From Rachycentron canadum (lineage: Eukaryota; Chordata; Actinopteri; Carangiformes; Rachycentridae), in assembly GCA_038496675.1 (NCBI GenBank), contig CM076658.1, positions 13,624,523 through 13,688,522 on the forward strand: a stretch of 64,000 nt of DNA, given 5' to 3'. The position numbers and the translations under genes are program-made. A model generated the notes under the pieces. The model saw nothing but the letters and a program-made list of their open reading frames with translations. It did no database searches and had not been told where the DNA came from. Below, piece by piece: positions 49,701 to 58,718 of this stretch (the stretch's first letter is position 1; every line of letters starts with the position of its first letter).

Positions 49701-52700
49701 GTAGCGTGGATCCATAATCCTCAGCATTCTCTGGGGACATAGGTGTCCCCTGTCTGTCCTCAGATTAGCTTTGTAATCCCAAGGACCCCCTGCCCCTGCT
49801 CTGCAGCCTGCTCCACCAAAACAGTAGTATTTATGTTTGCGGAGCTGTTCACTGGAATGTCTCTCGACCAAATGGTTAGTTCAGATGTTTGAGCCTGGCC
49901 TCTCGTTTCTAACCCCAGGCCTCTTGTTTCTAACCCCCCTCAGAGGCACATTCCTATGAAATTCTTTTCATTTACCTCAGCGGTGATGACTATAATCTTA
50001 GATACACCATCTGTGCGACTGTCTTGACTGTAAGAAGCCTTACATCCAGCGCTACAAGCTCTTCAGTCTGTATCCCACTGTCATCAACCACTCTCTGAAA
50101 CACAATGAAAGTAATGACGTACACCATACGTGATTAATGACACTGTTAAATCAGCAGTGATACACAGAATACAGCAGCTGCAAGTGGGAGGAATCAAGTT
50201 TTACTTCCTCTGAGCACAAGTTTAAATGTGAGTGAAGAGCCAAGCTTCTCTGTCTTATATCTGCTGTTCAATCAACCTCAAGGGAAGACATTTAAAAATC
50301 CATAACACTTACTTGGTTGTGTTGTGGCTAAAATGTACAGTATACTGCAAAAAGCCTAGTGTGGGGAAAAATCACTTGAGCGTGATACAGAACGCCTTTC
50401 ATGATGGACATTATCCAAATACCGGAAACATTATGGAGATGGTTTGGAGCAGAAGGAAGTCGTCCAAATAAAATAAGTGATACATGAACACTGAGGGGAT
50501 CTTGCCAGGCCAGATGTTGTGAGGTTGTGAAAGTGTCTGGACAGAGGTGGAGTCCATGTTCTTGTTCTAGCTCCACAAATATGAATCAGAAAGGTTGTTT
50601 ATCTAAAACATAAACAATGATTCTGCAGGTTATAAAATGAAATCATTGGTTTACTTGACTTTTGTTATGTAATGTTTGAAGAAAACACCTACAGAAAAAG
50701 TTTCTGTGAATTTCAGTAGGAGGCTGTGGGATGAACAGGAAATCTTTGAGCTTACAAAAAGGAGGCTGACAAATTTAATACGGCTGCTAAGTATAATCCT
50801 GCAGATCTTTTAATCTATCTGCCGTTACTGGTAACTACAACAGGCCAGCATATACAACAACACACTCATCTGCAAAGTGTTTATGCAATAGTTTATATGT
50901 GAAGACTGAACCCTTCTGTGTCCTCTGAGAAGTTTTGTGTTTTGTAGAGCACAACATTGTGTCCTGGCAAATATAATCAGATGTATTCTAGCCTCATCAC
51001 ACTGGAATTGTTTCTGTGGTGAAATATGCCTCCTCCTTCTGCTCTGACACCACAATCAAACAACTGCCCCTTTAATACAAAAACTAACTGAAAAACAAAG
51101 CCCTTAAGTCTCTGAATTGGAGAATAAGGGTAGAAAACAACCATGGAAACTTTCTTTAAACACTACTTCACTCACTGGCATTTTGATTTAAAAATAATAA
51201 TAATAACATACTTGTTTAAAGTGACAAAGATCTTTTTCCTAGCCTAATGTCAAACATATGCCCTAATAACGGGCGTAAACATCTGCAGCCACACAGAGCT
51301 ATGTGCTTTCTGTTTGTTTTTGCTGATATGGAAAATTATCCAGCAAGCTTTACTGGTGTGGAGATATCAAGCTATCAAACTCTTGCATGCTGTAACTTGT
51401 AGCTTTAACACTTGACTGAATCGGAGCTGACATGAGGTTTAGTATTAACCGTGCTTTATCTGTGCACCAGCTACCATCTCTGACAAAATGATGAATACCA
51501 ATAAAAACCCCAAACCACCACAGTGATGAGTGAAAGACATCATCCCTCCAACACAGCAGAATTTATCACCAAGAGATCGGCAGTCACTTCTTGTATAAAT
51601 GTGATTGATGCCCTCTGCACTACAGGTGCCCAACAGAGACGTGCTTCTGTATCATCCAGTGACGAAAAGCTGAGGAAAAGCTGAAGAAAGGCTGAAGAAA
51701 GCTTGATACATGTGAAAACTCAAAATTGCTGATCACATCACAGAAGTGCATTAAGGAGGACACACAGCACAGAGCATGTTGATGGACTGTCAACCTACTG
51801 ACCAACTTGAATCAAATCTGTCAGAGCTAAAACATCTACCTCAAACCTATTCACTCACCAGCTAATCACTCTATTCATTTGTCCTGTATTGTAACAAATG
51901 AGCTTGTTGTTTTTAGAGGCTTAATCATTAAAATGACCTGCTCATCTGTGGCTTTGAACCCATAATAATATGCTCTGTGTTCTGCTGTATTTTGCTGAAG
52001 TGTTATCTACTGTGTGTTTTTAGCCAAACAGCAGCTCAAGCCATGCTTTGGCTTTTGTGTTTTAAACTTACATCAAACCCCAAGCCATGATACTATGGCT
52101 GGGGTTTGGTATAACTTTAAAGTTTAGGTTTAATAAAACCTGACACAGACTTCTCCACTGTCTGCAGCTGTGATGGGGCCTATATCAAACTCTGGCAAAG
52201 AGCAATGAAGCACATTCAAATGCAGCAGGATGTCCCCATTATGCTCTGCAGATATTAATTCTGGCAAGTTGCTACCTGACAAAACTTGCATTTTAGACAT
52301 TTTCTGACAGCTTCAAAACAAAAATATTCAGGAAGAAAAGCTCAAGAAGAAATGAGACTGTGTTACAATATACTGCTGGTTTCACAACTGCCAAAGTATT
52401 ACAGGGCAAGTTATAGCCAGGGATATGAGCAAGGATATTGAACACGGCTGTAAAAAGTCCAAAGATGGACAACATGTACCAACAACTCCAAACTGTCAGC
52501 TGACAGAGCACGAGCCTCCTTATAGAAGTCTCACAGATCCACATTATTTCAAAAGGCTCCAAAATGGGTGTAAATTGTTGTCACTGGTATGTTTCTCCTT
52601 GTGTTTTCACTTTTACTTTAATATCCTTTGGACAGCACTAAGCTTGAGCTGTAGAAATAAGCCAACAGATGAAACCACGATAATGATGATTCTGCAATTC

Positions 52701-53835
52701 AGCCTAAAATCTAATTGTAAACATAGCTCAAAACTCAAGGCTCCTAAAAGAGAACGAAAACAACATCAATGTCACAAGATAAAGCAGACCTTGAAGCCAC
52801 AACATCACCAATTTGTCACAATGACATAGACATTTGAAGGATTTTTTCGACTTGGTTTCCATGAACATTAACTCATTTTTAACACTTCACAACAACAAAA
52901 AAAAAAACACCCACTCTTGTGCAGCACTTGAGCCAAGCCATCTCACAGCTGCCACTTTGGAGCCTGGACAGATCCTGACTATAATGTACTTCTGCATAGA
53001 GCTGTGACTCTCCTGTTCTTTTGTGCAGCCCCTTGGCCCAGTCCTGTTGGACAACACTGGCAACCGACTGTGTCCAACATAAAAGGACCATGGCTGGCCT
53101 TTTACAAACTACATCATCACGCACCTGCACCCTATGCAGGAAGACCTACAGCAAAGACATTCATGCCCAGGAACAAACCACTGAAAAACACAAAAACGGC
53201 AATGGAAAGTTTGACTTTCTGTGAAAAAAACTGCTGACAGCTAGCATTCAGCACAACTTTTGAGTATTGTCAAGCAAAATGTTTAACTCCTTACACTAAA
53301 ACATGCTATGTCTGTGCCAGACTAAAGTATCTCTGTTAATCCCAAACAAGGGTCAGAGACTGTTATAATCAGAAACAATCATGCTGTAAACCCTTTGAAA
53401 AGCCACATTTTAATGTCAAAGTTTTGTTTGCTCAGTAATCCAAGTAGCCTCTGCCACCCACACAGCAGTGAAAATCACACCACCCCCAAATGTGCAGATG
53501 TCAAAACTGAACTGACAACAACAATACTGACTGAAGCCCCAATGGTTTCGACTCAGCAGTGCCTGCAAACACCCAAAAGACCTGGTCCTACATAATCAGC
53601 TGACCCTCTGCCAGCCAGACAAGCTGCCCCCAGGCTCCGCTTCGGGGTTTTCAGTAGCACGTCATTATGGCTAAACACTGCAGCACCTCACGTCCCTCTG
53701 AGAGCCAGTGAAGGCCAGCACACTGGATGCTGGATCTCATCATTCCACAAGCATTTCATGCTCAGCTCTGTTACAGCTAATTGGTTGGTGAGCACCCTGA
53801 GCACAGCAGAAGCACAAATGCACATACACAAGCAT

Positions 53836-53887
<52 letters not shown>

Positions 53888-56800
53888 GGTGGTCTCTCGC
53901 AGCCTGCCGGGTCTGGGTCCAGTGCCAGGCTCCGTCTTGGGCTCTCCACAGAATAAAGAGTGGGTCTGTTCCCCAGGCCTGCTGCACGGGATTCAGCCAC
54001 TGTTCACCCTCTGCTCCTCAGACAATGCCCATTGTTCTACTTTTTAATGAAGAAGAGTCAACATGAAAAAACTAGGGCGGCAAAATTAGTCACATCCTGG
54101 GTGTAGGAGTGTAAGAAATGAAGGGGTCACTGTCTGCAGACATGTTAACATACAGGCCATAAATTTCACATTTTTTTTTCCATGTGTCCATTGATATACA
54201 GAAGGGTGTGTCTTTGTGAGTTTCCATATAAATGCACATTAGCAGAAATTCTCCATGTCTCTAGAGTCTGCTTCTTTAAAAAGATGTGGTCCCTCATGCT
54301 CTTGGTAAGCATCTGGATCTTTTATGTTTCTGTGTGCATTTATTCAGATTTTCCTTTCACTTGTCTCTTATCTGCACATAGACTAGACCGACATGTCCAC
54401 ATGGGTATATAGATGCGGAATTACAGCTCAACCCAGTAAAGCAAAGTTGAGGGCCATAAAATCAAAACAAGTGGCTCTGTCAACTTCAGAGGAGTTAGGT
54501 AATAATTTACTGTTTTGATGCTGTATGACCCATGGGTGAAATAATAAGTACAGCTTCAAATACAACTTTTTAACTCTTTTGCAGTTTAAGATCAACATTG
54601 GGAGAGGTTTCAGGTTGAACTAACATCCAGCTCAAACAAAGCCCAGCTACTTTGGAGCTGTCAACGTGACAAATTAAACATCAGTTGAACATGAAGGCTA
54701 CTCATGTGATTAATCTGGGGAGTAGATTTCAGATTGCTGTGACCCACAGCACAAATAACAGCAGCTAGTGGCACTTCAGCAGCCTTTAAACAAAGCAGCT
54801 TAGATGTAATCTGGGCAGACTATTGAGAAGAGCAGCTACAACAACAGCTAAGCCTATAGCCTCCATATGGCATTTCAGTAGTAAGTAATAACTAATTGCT
54901 GTTAACTTCTCTGCCTCCGTGACAGCAGTGATGATACCCAGTAAAGACCAGTCTCCTGAGATTGAAGTGGATGGTATCCTGGACGTGGATGCATTTTAAT
55001 TTGATGTCAACTCTGTGGTTAGTTGAGGCAGAGGAGCAGACATGAGACCTAAGCTGCATTCCTGCTAGACACAGTAATTTTTCTGTGGTTCTGTGTGAAG
55101 CATGACCGACTCATGTTGGACATGTGACTCAAGGAGAGTGATTGCAGTCATTTCAACATGCTTTCAGCCAGTATGTCCTTAAAGGCCAAGAGACAAAAAT
55201 GCCACATGAAGCTTTGCTTGTATCCTTTAATGGTTGGCAAAATGACAACTCTGGATAGACTAGGCAATAAGTGTTAAGTAAATTGATCTACCAGGATGTT
55301 GATATGACCAGCCAGAAAGTAGACTCACTGGGATATCAACATTGAGCTGAGCGGAGTTAGTGTTGTCCTAATACTAACTGATCTTCGTGTACAACCCCTC
55401 TTCTTATTGTAGATTTGTCACCAAAACTATTGCAACCACAGAAGAGGTGCAAGCTCTCAAAAATGCTTCCAACAGTAACTACTGAGCCATTTAACGAAAA
55501 CTACAGCTCGTAACATCCACATAAAAAACATCCAGAGCAAAGAAAACGCCTTTAACACACACACTCGGCAAATTGTTTCTGAAAAAAAGTGAATGAATTC
55601 CTGTTTGTTCCTGTTTAGAAGTTTAAGGTCCCGCTTCAGTACTTTAAACAATGAATATTTGGGTTTAATCTCTACCTCACTTCACAGCCAAGGTCACATG
55701 TGAATTAGCCTCTCTTATCATGGCAGAGGCCTTGCATTACAATTAGCCTAAGTCTATTTCCAAGATCAGGCCCTGGCTCCAGGGATTCATGAGACAGAGA
55801 CTTCAATGGGAGCTTTTCTTTTAGTAGAAAATGCCGACTAAGCCGGCAGTAAACCCTGATTTTTTTTTCCAGCAAGCAGTACTACAATAATTCAGAGCCA
55901 GATCCTACTATGTGACTAGTAAAAAGCCAAACCAGCTGAAAACACTGATATGCAAGCTGGCAACTGCTGCTCTGATACCACACACATTCTCTACCAATTT
56001 GAAGAAGCCAATTAAAATTGTGATTTAACTAAAGCAAAATCTTCATATTTACAGAGCTAAATCAACTTACATGTCCAATCTTCATACTGTACAAAACTAA
56101 TTGGAACTGAATAATTCTTTTAAAAAGGTCTGACATCAAAAAATGTGACAAATGTTACCAGACAGAACCAACACATAAAGGTTGGAGGGATCTAAACAGG
56201 TTCCTCAGGGTCATAACCTTGTGCATTTATTATCTGATCAGATCAGGTATAATTCCAGTTTTACATTCCATTATTTTTTATTATTTTTACTTAACTTCAT
56301 TCAGACATAACTCTTCTATGGCCGCTTGTGTCAACAACATTAAACATTGATGCAACATGAATGTTGTTGGTATATTTTGTCAGCAGAAACATGCTTTAAA
56401 TTCCTTAGCCTTTTTCATTTTGGAAAAAAAAGCATTGTAATAAAGTAATAGTATCAAAAGCAACAGCGTTATGTTCTAATGGGTGCGCTGTAGGCTAACA
56501 CATACAGTATGTGGTCTGCTCAGATGATGAAACTCATGAGTCACTGTTTGAAAGGAGGCACTATCACAGCACACAACATGGGCCCCAGTTCAGACTATGC
56601 ATGTCCTTAATAAGAAATTCAAGGGTATTTAAAGGTTAGTGCTTCAATGTGGTCGTACACAGCAGAAGCCTTTAATCCAAAGGGTTCCCTACTGTGATCC
56701 AGGGCTTTCCTGTTGATCAAACCTGCCAGCCATAAGGTGAGGGGAGTATCCAGGAAGTCCAAAATGAATAGAATTTTAAAACTTACGTCATATGATTTAT

Positions 56801-58718
56801 TAAAAAGGGAACCAGTGAAAACTGATTGATCAAAGCGTTGTGGGTATTAATGTGACATTAATGCAACATGCACAGATGGAAATAATTATTGAGTATGTGA
56901 AAGGAGGGTTGAACACCATTTAAATATTTATTCACCACTTCTGATAAGCACTGATATGTTCGATGCAAAGTGGACAGAGAGGTATCATCCTCATCATCTG
57001 CCATTCAAACTGAAGTGAGGTCATCGGAGTCACACAGTGCCACTCGCTCAGGCAATCAATGGAGCCAACTGCCATCAGGCACGACTGAGACACATTAGAG
57101 TTTAAATGGCAGTAAATAACACTAAACGCTGTGATTATAGCACTAAATTCTTCTAATGCTGGAGGGCTTCCATCCCGCCAAGAGCTGAGGCATCATGCTG
57201 GCAGCAGGGAGGAGCAAGGGAGGCAGCGGGGGAGTTCCTGACATGCTACAGGAATTGGCTTTCCTGACAGCCAGCCCACGAAATCCTCGCGTTAGACAGG
57301 TAGAATTTTTTTATTTTTGAACGCATAAAGAGGATTTGTTTTATCAACCTAAACTTATGGATCCCCACTTTTTCATCCCTGATATTTACCAAGTAGAGTG
57401 TTACTGAAGAGGGAGAATCCACCTTGATGCCCAGAAATTACACAAAGTGGGTGATTCTAACAGCAAAGAAAGGCCCAATTCCCTCAGCGGTGTGATGTCA
57501 AAGCTCCAAACAACCCCACAACACGACACCGTCACACACAACGATTTGACTTCCTAACCTACACTTGATCCTCTTTTTTGACTTGGGCTGAAAGATCTGT
57601 GACAAAAACATTAACATGGCAAAAAGAAAATGTGGTAGATGAAACCTTTCTCTTCTCTTTAAGACAAGTTTACAATCACACAGCTGTAGGACACAGTCAA
57701 ATTCCTCCTCCTGAGCAGCTAATGTTTATGAGAGCAGTAAGCCAGGCCACAATCACGTTTGACCCACATTTTGCCAGCTCTCAAATTTCACCCTAACTTC
57801 ACTTTGCAGTCCTTTATTCACAGACTGGGGAGCTGTGTCCTGGAAAATCTCCTGATCAGCAAAAAAGTTATTTGTTATTCATGACACTGACCTATATAAC
57901 AATTCTTAATGGGACAAAGGAACATGATGAATAACACTTAATAACACTCTCAAGTACTGTACTAACCTACCAAATACCCAACAAATCAATGACATTGCGG
58001 ACATAGAGGTGTCTGCATACATGTGACAAGTCAATAGTGTAAAGATCCATGTCTACTCTATTAATCGACTGTTATCTGACTATTAATGGAAGTGTGGAGG
58101 CTCCCTCACCGTGTTCAGCATCCACTCCCAGGTAACATTAATTGTTGACATTGTGACTAAATGATGTGACAGGATGTTTTAAAGGATGTGGCCAGTTAGA
58201 GCCTCAGCAGTGACTCAGTGCTTGGACTCTAAAGTTGGAAAAAGGCTATAAAATCCAATAATTTGGCCTGCTGTGACTGCAGGTGTCCCATTGGACAGGG
58301 TTCTAAAATGGGATATCTGATGCATTTCAGTGTGGTGTGGCAGAAAGTAGAGTCAAAACGGCAGATTTTTATAATCACAAAACCAAAATACTAAGATATG
58401 ATGGCAAAAGTCTCATGCACCTCTAACACAAGTGAACAAAGTTTTCAGGTCGGGACAGTCCTCCTGGACAACAAAGAAAGGATCAGGCGTGCTGGACAAA
58501 CAGGGGGACCAACCTACACACAGCTGTCTCGTCCCAGGACACTGAAGCATGGAGGGAACAAAGGAGACAGATAAGGACTTTTTTCATCTCTCTCTCTCTC
58601 TTACCAGGACGATTGCAAATCTTTCCTCCAGCTCGCCCGATTCTGGCATGGGCAGTTTCAGAGGCATGTTGTGCCCTCTGAGATCAGTGTGCTGGTCCAT
58701 GCTCCCTGCGTTCCCCAT
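13085..58718 (-). CDS. FMNL2: FMNL2, formin-like protein 2 (complete)
   Basis: Diaphanous-related formin that nucleates and elongates unbranched actin filaments at the plasma membrane; the family acts downstream of Rho GTPases such as Cdc42 and RhoC. Common exons (5' to 3'): 58605-58718, 43553-43636, 39961-40041, 35265-35341, 32270-32353, 31020-31175, 27219-27327, 26925-27001, 26014-26107, 24475-24549, 23192-23302, 22704-22853, 22149-22250, 21592-21913, 21161-21355, 19624-19748, 19324-19526, 18781-19015, 18548-18616, 18377-18457, 18157-18286, 17848-18011, 17648-17749, 17157-17252, 16562-16685. One of three last exons follows. All junctions are GT-AG and phases close; the distal tail gives 1089 residues (mammalian FMNL2 about 1086). 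The distal tail and the PRPF40A neighbour favour FMNL2 over FMNL1/3. Whether it is the fmnl2a or fmnl2b duplicate cannot be told. Confidence 0.97.
13195..13527 (-). other. Interval between FMNL2 last exons C and B
   Basis: Intron for isoform C and 3' UTR candidate for isoform B. The acceptor of exon C (ccctctcag) is visible, and A-rich sequence lies near 13335-13360. No further coding sequence is seen. Confidence 0.55.
13528..13736 (-). CDS. FMNL2: FMNL2 alternative last exon B (TQS-type, extended tail)
   Basis: Encodes [21 protein letters not shown] then [12 protein letters not shown], matching the mammalian tail that ends in ...EDTQS. The stop expected there is missing: the frame continues about 37 residues with hydrophobic patches ([29 protein letters not shown]) to TAA at 13528-13530. 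Phase matches exon 25 (G|CC, Ala), giving 1122 residues. An internal AGG|GTAAGG after the SR residues could act as a donor but would shift frame into exon C. Confidence 0.85.
13737..15187 (-). other. Interval between FMNL2 last exons B and A, with CTCF-like motifs
   Basis: About 1.45 kb with no coding sequence recognised. Two matches (13 of 15 positions each, scored by eye) to the CTCF core consensus lie at 14343-14357 and 14720-14734 in the same orientation. A patch of CA-rich sequence lies at 14965-15010. It serves as the 3' UTR of isoform A and as intron for isoforms B and C. Confidence 0.45.
15188..15279 (-). CDS. FMNL2: FMNL2 alternative last exon A (YHY-type tail)
   Basis: Encodes [20 protein letters not shown] followed by [10 protein letters not shown] and TAA (stop 15188-15190). 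It is spliced by phase 1 to exon 25, so the codon G|TG restores Val and the DAD core reads IITVL. This tail type is shared with FMNL1 and FMNL3, so it is probably the ancestral form. Predicted protein 1083 residues. It lacks the RRSVRRR basic cluster of exon C. The acceptor is ttctcaatgcag. Confidence 0.93.
15280..16561 (-). other. Intron between exon 25 and last exon A
   Basis: AT-rich intron. The only structure I see is the repeat-rich patch at 16488-16525 (TG-type on +, CA-type in the FMNL2 transcript) immediately after the exon 25 donor and a TA-rich stretch near 15880-16100. Confidence 0.6.
16562..16685 (-). CDS. FMNL2: FMNL2 exon 25, start of the DAD
   Basis: Last exon common to all isoforms: 41 codons plus one base, [20 protein letters not shown] ... 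[15 protein letters not shown]. The diaphanous autoregulatory domain core (GAIEDIIT plus x-L) is split here, since the final G of this exon is completed by the first two bases of whichever last exon is used. A (CA)18 repeat (UG in the transcript) abuts its acceptor and a GU/CA-type repeat follows its donor (see findings). Read-through into the intron adds 28 residues before a stop at 16476. Confidence 0.96.
16694..16729. repeat. (CA)n microsatellite at exon 25 acceptor
   Basis: About 18 CA units on the + strand, hence (UG)n in the FMNL2 pre-mRNA, ending 8 nt before the exon 25 boundary and occupying its polypyrimidine-tract position. UG runs here are bound by TDP-43/CELF-type factors in other genes. 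Confidence 0.9.
17041..17070 (-). CDS. FMNL2: Putative 10-residue FMNL2 cassette microexon
   Basis: This 30-nt block encodes [10 protein letters not shown] in the FMNL2 phase. It has a donor of AAG|GTAAGC and an acceptor GGGCAG preceded by a strong polypyrimidine tract on the minus strand (17074-17115). It lies 86 nt downstream of exon 24 and resembles the end of that exon (EAMMEEDQK). Inclusion would lengthen the linker between FH2 and DAD by 10 residues without frameshift. I know of no mammalian counterpart. An upstream AG (ttttcag) would give 35 nt and break frame, so usage is uncertain. Confidence 0.45.
17157..19748 (-). CDS. FMNL2: FMNL2 FH2 domain exons 16-24
   Basis: Exons 19624-19748, 19324-19526, 18781-19015, 18548-18616, 18377-18457, 18157-18286, 17848-18011, 17648-17749 and 17157-17252 encode residues 611-1012. 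The FH2 dimer holds the filament barbed end. Hallmarks are [18 protein letters not shown] at the start, the conserved actin-contact isoleucine in KNLAITLRK (about residue 702), the signature [17 protein letters not shown] in exon 20, [17 protein letters not shown], and [19 protein letters not shown]. Exon 24 is a Glu/Gln/Met-rich helix ending EAMMEEDQK. All catalytic-core landmarks are intact. Confidence 0.97.
17281..17334. repeat. 18-bp tandem repeat, three copies
   Basis: Three head-to-tail copies of an 18-mer of the form acacacaggcaycarytg, each differing at one to three positions, in the intron just upstream of the exon 24 acceptor on the minus strand. Confidence 0.9.
19749..21160 (-). 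other. FMNL2 intron 15
   Basis: 1.4 kb with no exon recognised. It contains a short hairpin at 20941-20969 (10-bp perfect stem, 9-nt loop) and small CA-rich patches near 20260 and 20580. Confidence 0.6.
20941..20969. repeat. Inverted repeat (hairpin)
   Basis: ctgcttcaca and its exact reverse complement tgtgaagcag are separated by 9 nt. Flanking ttg/caa bases could extend the stem with a small bulge. It lies in FMNL2 intron 15. Confidence 0.75.
21161..21913 (-). CDS. FMNL2: FMNL2 FH1 polyproline exons 14-15
   Basis: Exon 14 (21592-21913, 322 nt) completes the coiled coil ([20 protein letters not shown]) and ends in a run of ten prolines. Exon 15 (21161-21355, 195 nt) has a 13-proline run and two shorter runs, ending VIMNSGLA. 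The FH1 region recruits profilin-actin to speed elongation. The proline runs are shorter than the single very long mammalian run and are split across two exons. The + strand of this stretch shows long spurious glycine-rich frames, which are shadows of the proline codons. Confidence 0.95.
22149..43636 (-). CDS. FMNL2: FMNL2 GBD/FH3 (armadillo) and coiled-coil exons 2-13
   Basis: Twelve exons covering residues 39-438. This is the regulatory half: the GTPase-binding/FH3 armadillo region, which folds back on the C-terminal DAD to hold the formin inactive, followed by a dimerising coiled coil. Recognisable blocks include [134 protein letters not shown] and [15 protein letters not shown]. Unlike the mammalian protein, exon 7 reads RCNTLPS rather than RYNTLPS and LVCKK rather than LVSKK. 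Confidence 0.96.
23303..26013 (-). other. FMNL2 introns 10 and 9 around exon 10
   Basis: Two introns of about 1.2 and 1.5 kb flanking exon 24475-24549. They are AT-rich with small CA patches (23725-23745, 23930-23950) and a T-run near 25085-25100. No exons, RNA genes or mobile-element ORFs are recognised. Confidence 0.6.
26453..26502. repeat. (TG)n microsatellite
   Basis: About 25 TG units with one GC interruption, in FMNL2 intron 8. The transcript carries (CA)n here. Confidence 0.9.
27328..31019 (-). other. FMNL2 intron 6 (3.7 kb)
   Basis: AT-rich intron. Notable content is the near-perfect 45-nt palindrome at 30866-30910 close to the exon 6 donor. A 45-nt in-frame splice-bounded block at 29018-29062 was considered and not accepted as an exon. 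Confidence 0.6.
30866..30910. repeat. Near-perfect palindrome / hairpin
   Basis: Arms 30866-30886 and 30890-30910 are complementary over 21 bp with one mismatch (C874:A902, last three digits) around a 3-nt loop. The core acagtacaacca and tggttgtactgt is exact. It sits 110 nt downstream of the exon 6 donor on the FMNL2 strand. Confidence 0.85.
31176..32269 (-). other. FMNL2 intron 5
   Basis: 1.1 kb intron with a short direct duplication of atggctaagctaacc near 31560 and 31579 and a TA-rich stretch at 31655-31745. No exon is seen. Confidence 0.6.
32354..35264 (-). other. FMNL2 intron 4 with enhancer-like block
   Basis: 2.9 kb intron. The part 33240-33900 is non-repetitive, of balanced composition and rich in homeodomain-type TAAT/ATTA sites, including a perfect 16-bp palindrome at 33781-33796. 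Two T-runs lie at 34521-34549. No exon is seen. Confidence 0.45.
36402..36525. repeat. (GAAGA)n pentanucleotide satellite
   Basis: About 25 units of agaag on the + strand with one G-to-C variant unit near 36446. In the FMNL2 pre-mRNA it is a (CUUCU)n polypyrimidine run. It also creates long spurious open frames ([10 protein letters not shown]) on both strands. Confidence 0.95.
36663..36702. repeat. (CT)n microsatellite
   Basis: About 20 CT units on the + strand with a few TTT interruptions, about 140 bp from the GAAGA satellite. The FMNL2 transcript carries (GA)n. Confidence 0.9.
37830..38040 (+). mobile_element. Degraded dispersed teleost repeat (non-autonomous)
   Basis: The stretch reads taaaggaacagtttcacatt, then atatgcttatt, gagaagatcaataccactc, atgaagctacagcc, cttagcataaagactggaaa and ggcacctccaaagctcac. 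I recognise this word order as a very common interspersed repeat of percomorph genomes. I cannot name its family or class from the sequence alone. No ORF, clear terminal repeats or target-site duplication are visible, so it is an old truncated copy. Boundaries are approximate. Confidence 0.6.
38455..38860. repeat. Degenerate tandem repeat array
   Basis: About ten imperfect copies of a roughly 35-45 bp unit built from ttacttttagctaactattt and variants (agctaaccattt, gccaactatttc, agctaactatttc, atttatccattac). Copies are diverged and spacing is irregular, so it looks like an old minisatellite. It is in FMNL2 intron 3. Confidence 0.65.
40042..43552 (-). other. FMNL2 intron 2 (3.5 kb)
   Basis: No exon is recognised. 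It holds a (TG)n microsatellite at about 40673-40701. A modest open frame on the minus strand at 41426-41662 has no family resemblance that I can see. Confidence 0.6.
40673..40701. repeat. (TG)n microsatellite
   Basis: About 14 TG units in FMNL2 intron 2. Confidence 0.9.
49898..49939. repeat. Short tandem duplication
   Basis: Two adjacent copies of a 20-21 bp unit, ggcctctygtttctaacccc, differing at one or two bases, within FMNL2 intron 1. Confidence 0.8.
52074..52108. repeat. Inverted repeat (hairpin)
   Basis: Arms caaacccca + gccat and atggc + tggggtttg pair over 14 bp with one bulged A (52083) and a 6-nt loop. A second small hairpin (aagcca/tggctt) lies about 35 bp to the left. It is in FMNL2 intron 1. 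Confidence 0.75.
53836..53883. repeat. (CA)n microsatellite
   Basis: About 24 uninterrupted CA units in FMNL2 intron 1, the longest dinucleotide run of the window. Confidence 0.95.
58605..58718 (-). CDS. FMNL2: FMNL2 exon 1, myristoylated N-terminus
   Basis: First coding exon, 38 residues beginning [17 protein letters not shown] and ending [11 protein letters not shown]. Gly2 with a small residue at position 6 fits N-myristoylation, known to target FMNL2 to the plasma membrane. The start was chosen because it matches the family N-terminus and has a good Kozak context (AAC before ATG, G after). The donor GTAAGA follows a run of CT repeats on the + strand. A 22-codon uORF (58879-58947) precedes it if transcription starts further upstream. 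Confidence 0.95.

Larger units (their letters stand above)
43637..58604 (-). other. FMNL2 intron 1 (15 kb)
   Basis: Large first intron, as in mammalian FMNL2. I see no exons, nested gene, tRNA or transposase frame. Identifiable content is a (CA)n run at 53836-53883, a strong hairpin at 52074-52108, a tandem duplication at 49898-49939, and moderately GC, non-repetitive blocks (for example 55690-55800 and 57100-57300) that could be regulatory. The 134-residue open frame at 52425-52829 (+) looks like chance. Confidence 0.65.

Noticed and set aside
52425..52829. 134-residue open frame on the + strand in FMNL2 intron 1
   Set aside because: No family resemblance, biased low-complexity composition and no splice or promoter context; consistent with a chance frame in a 15-kb intron.
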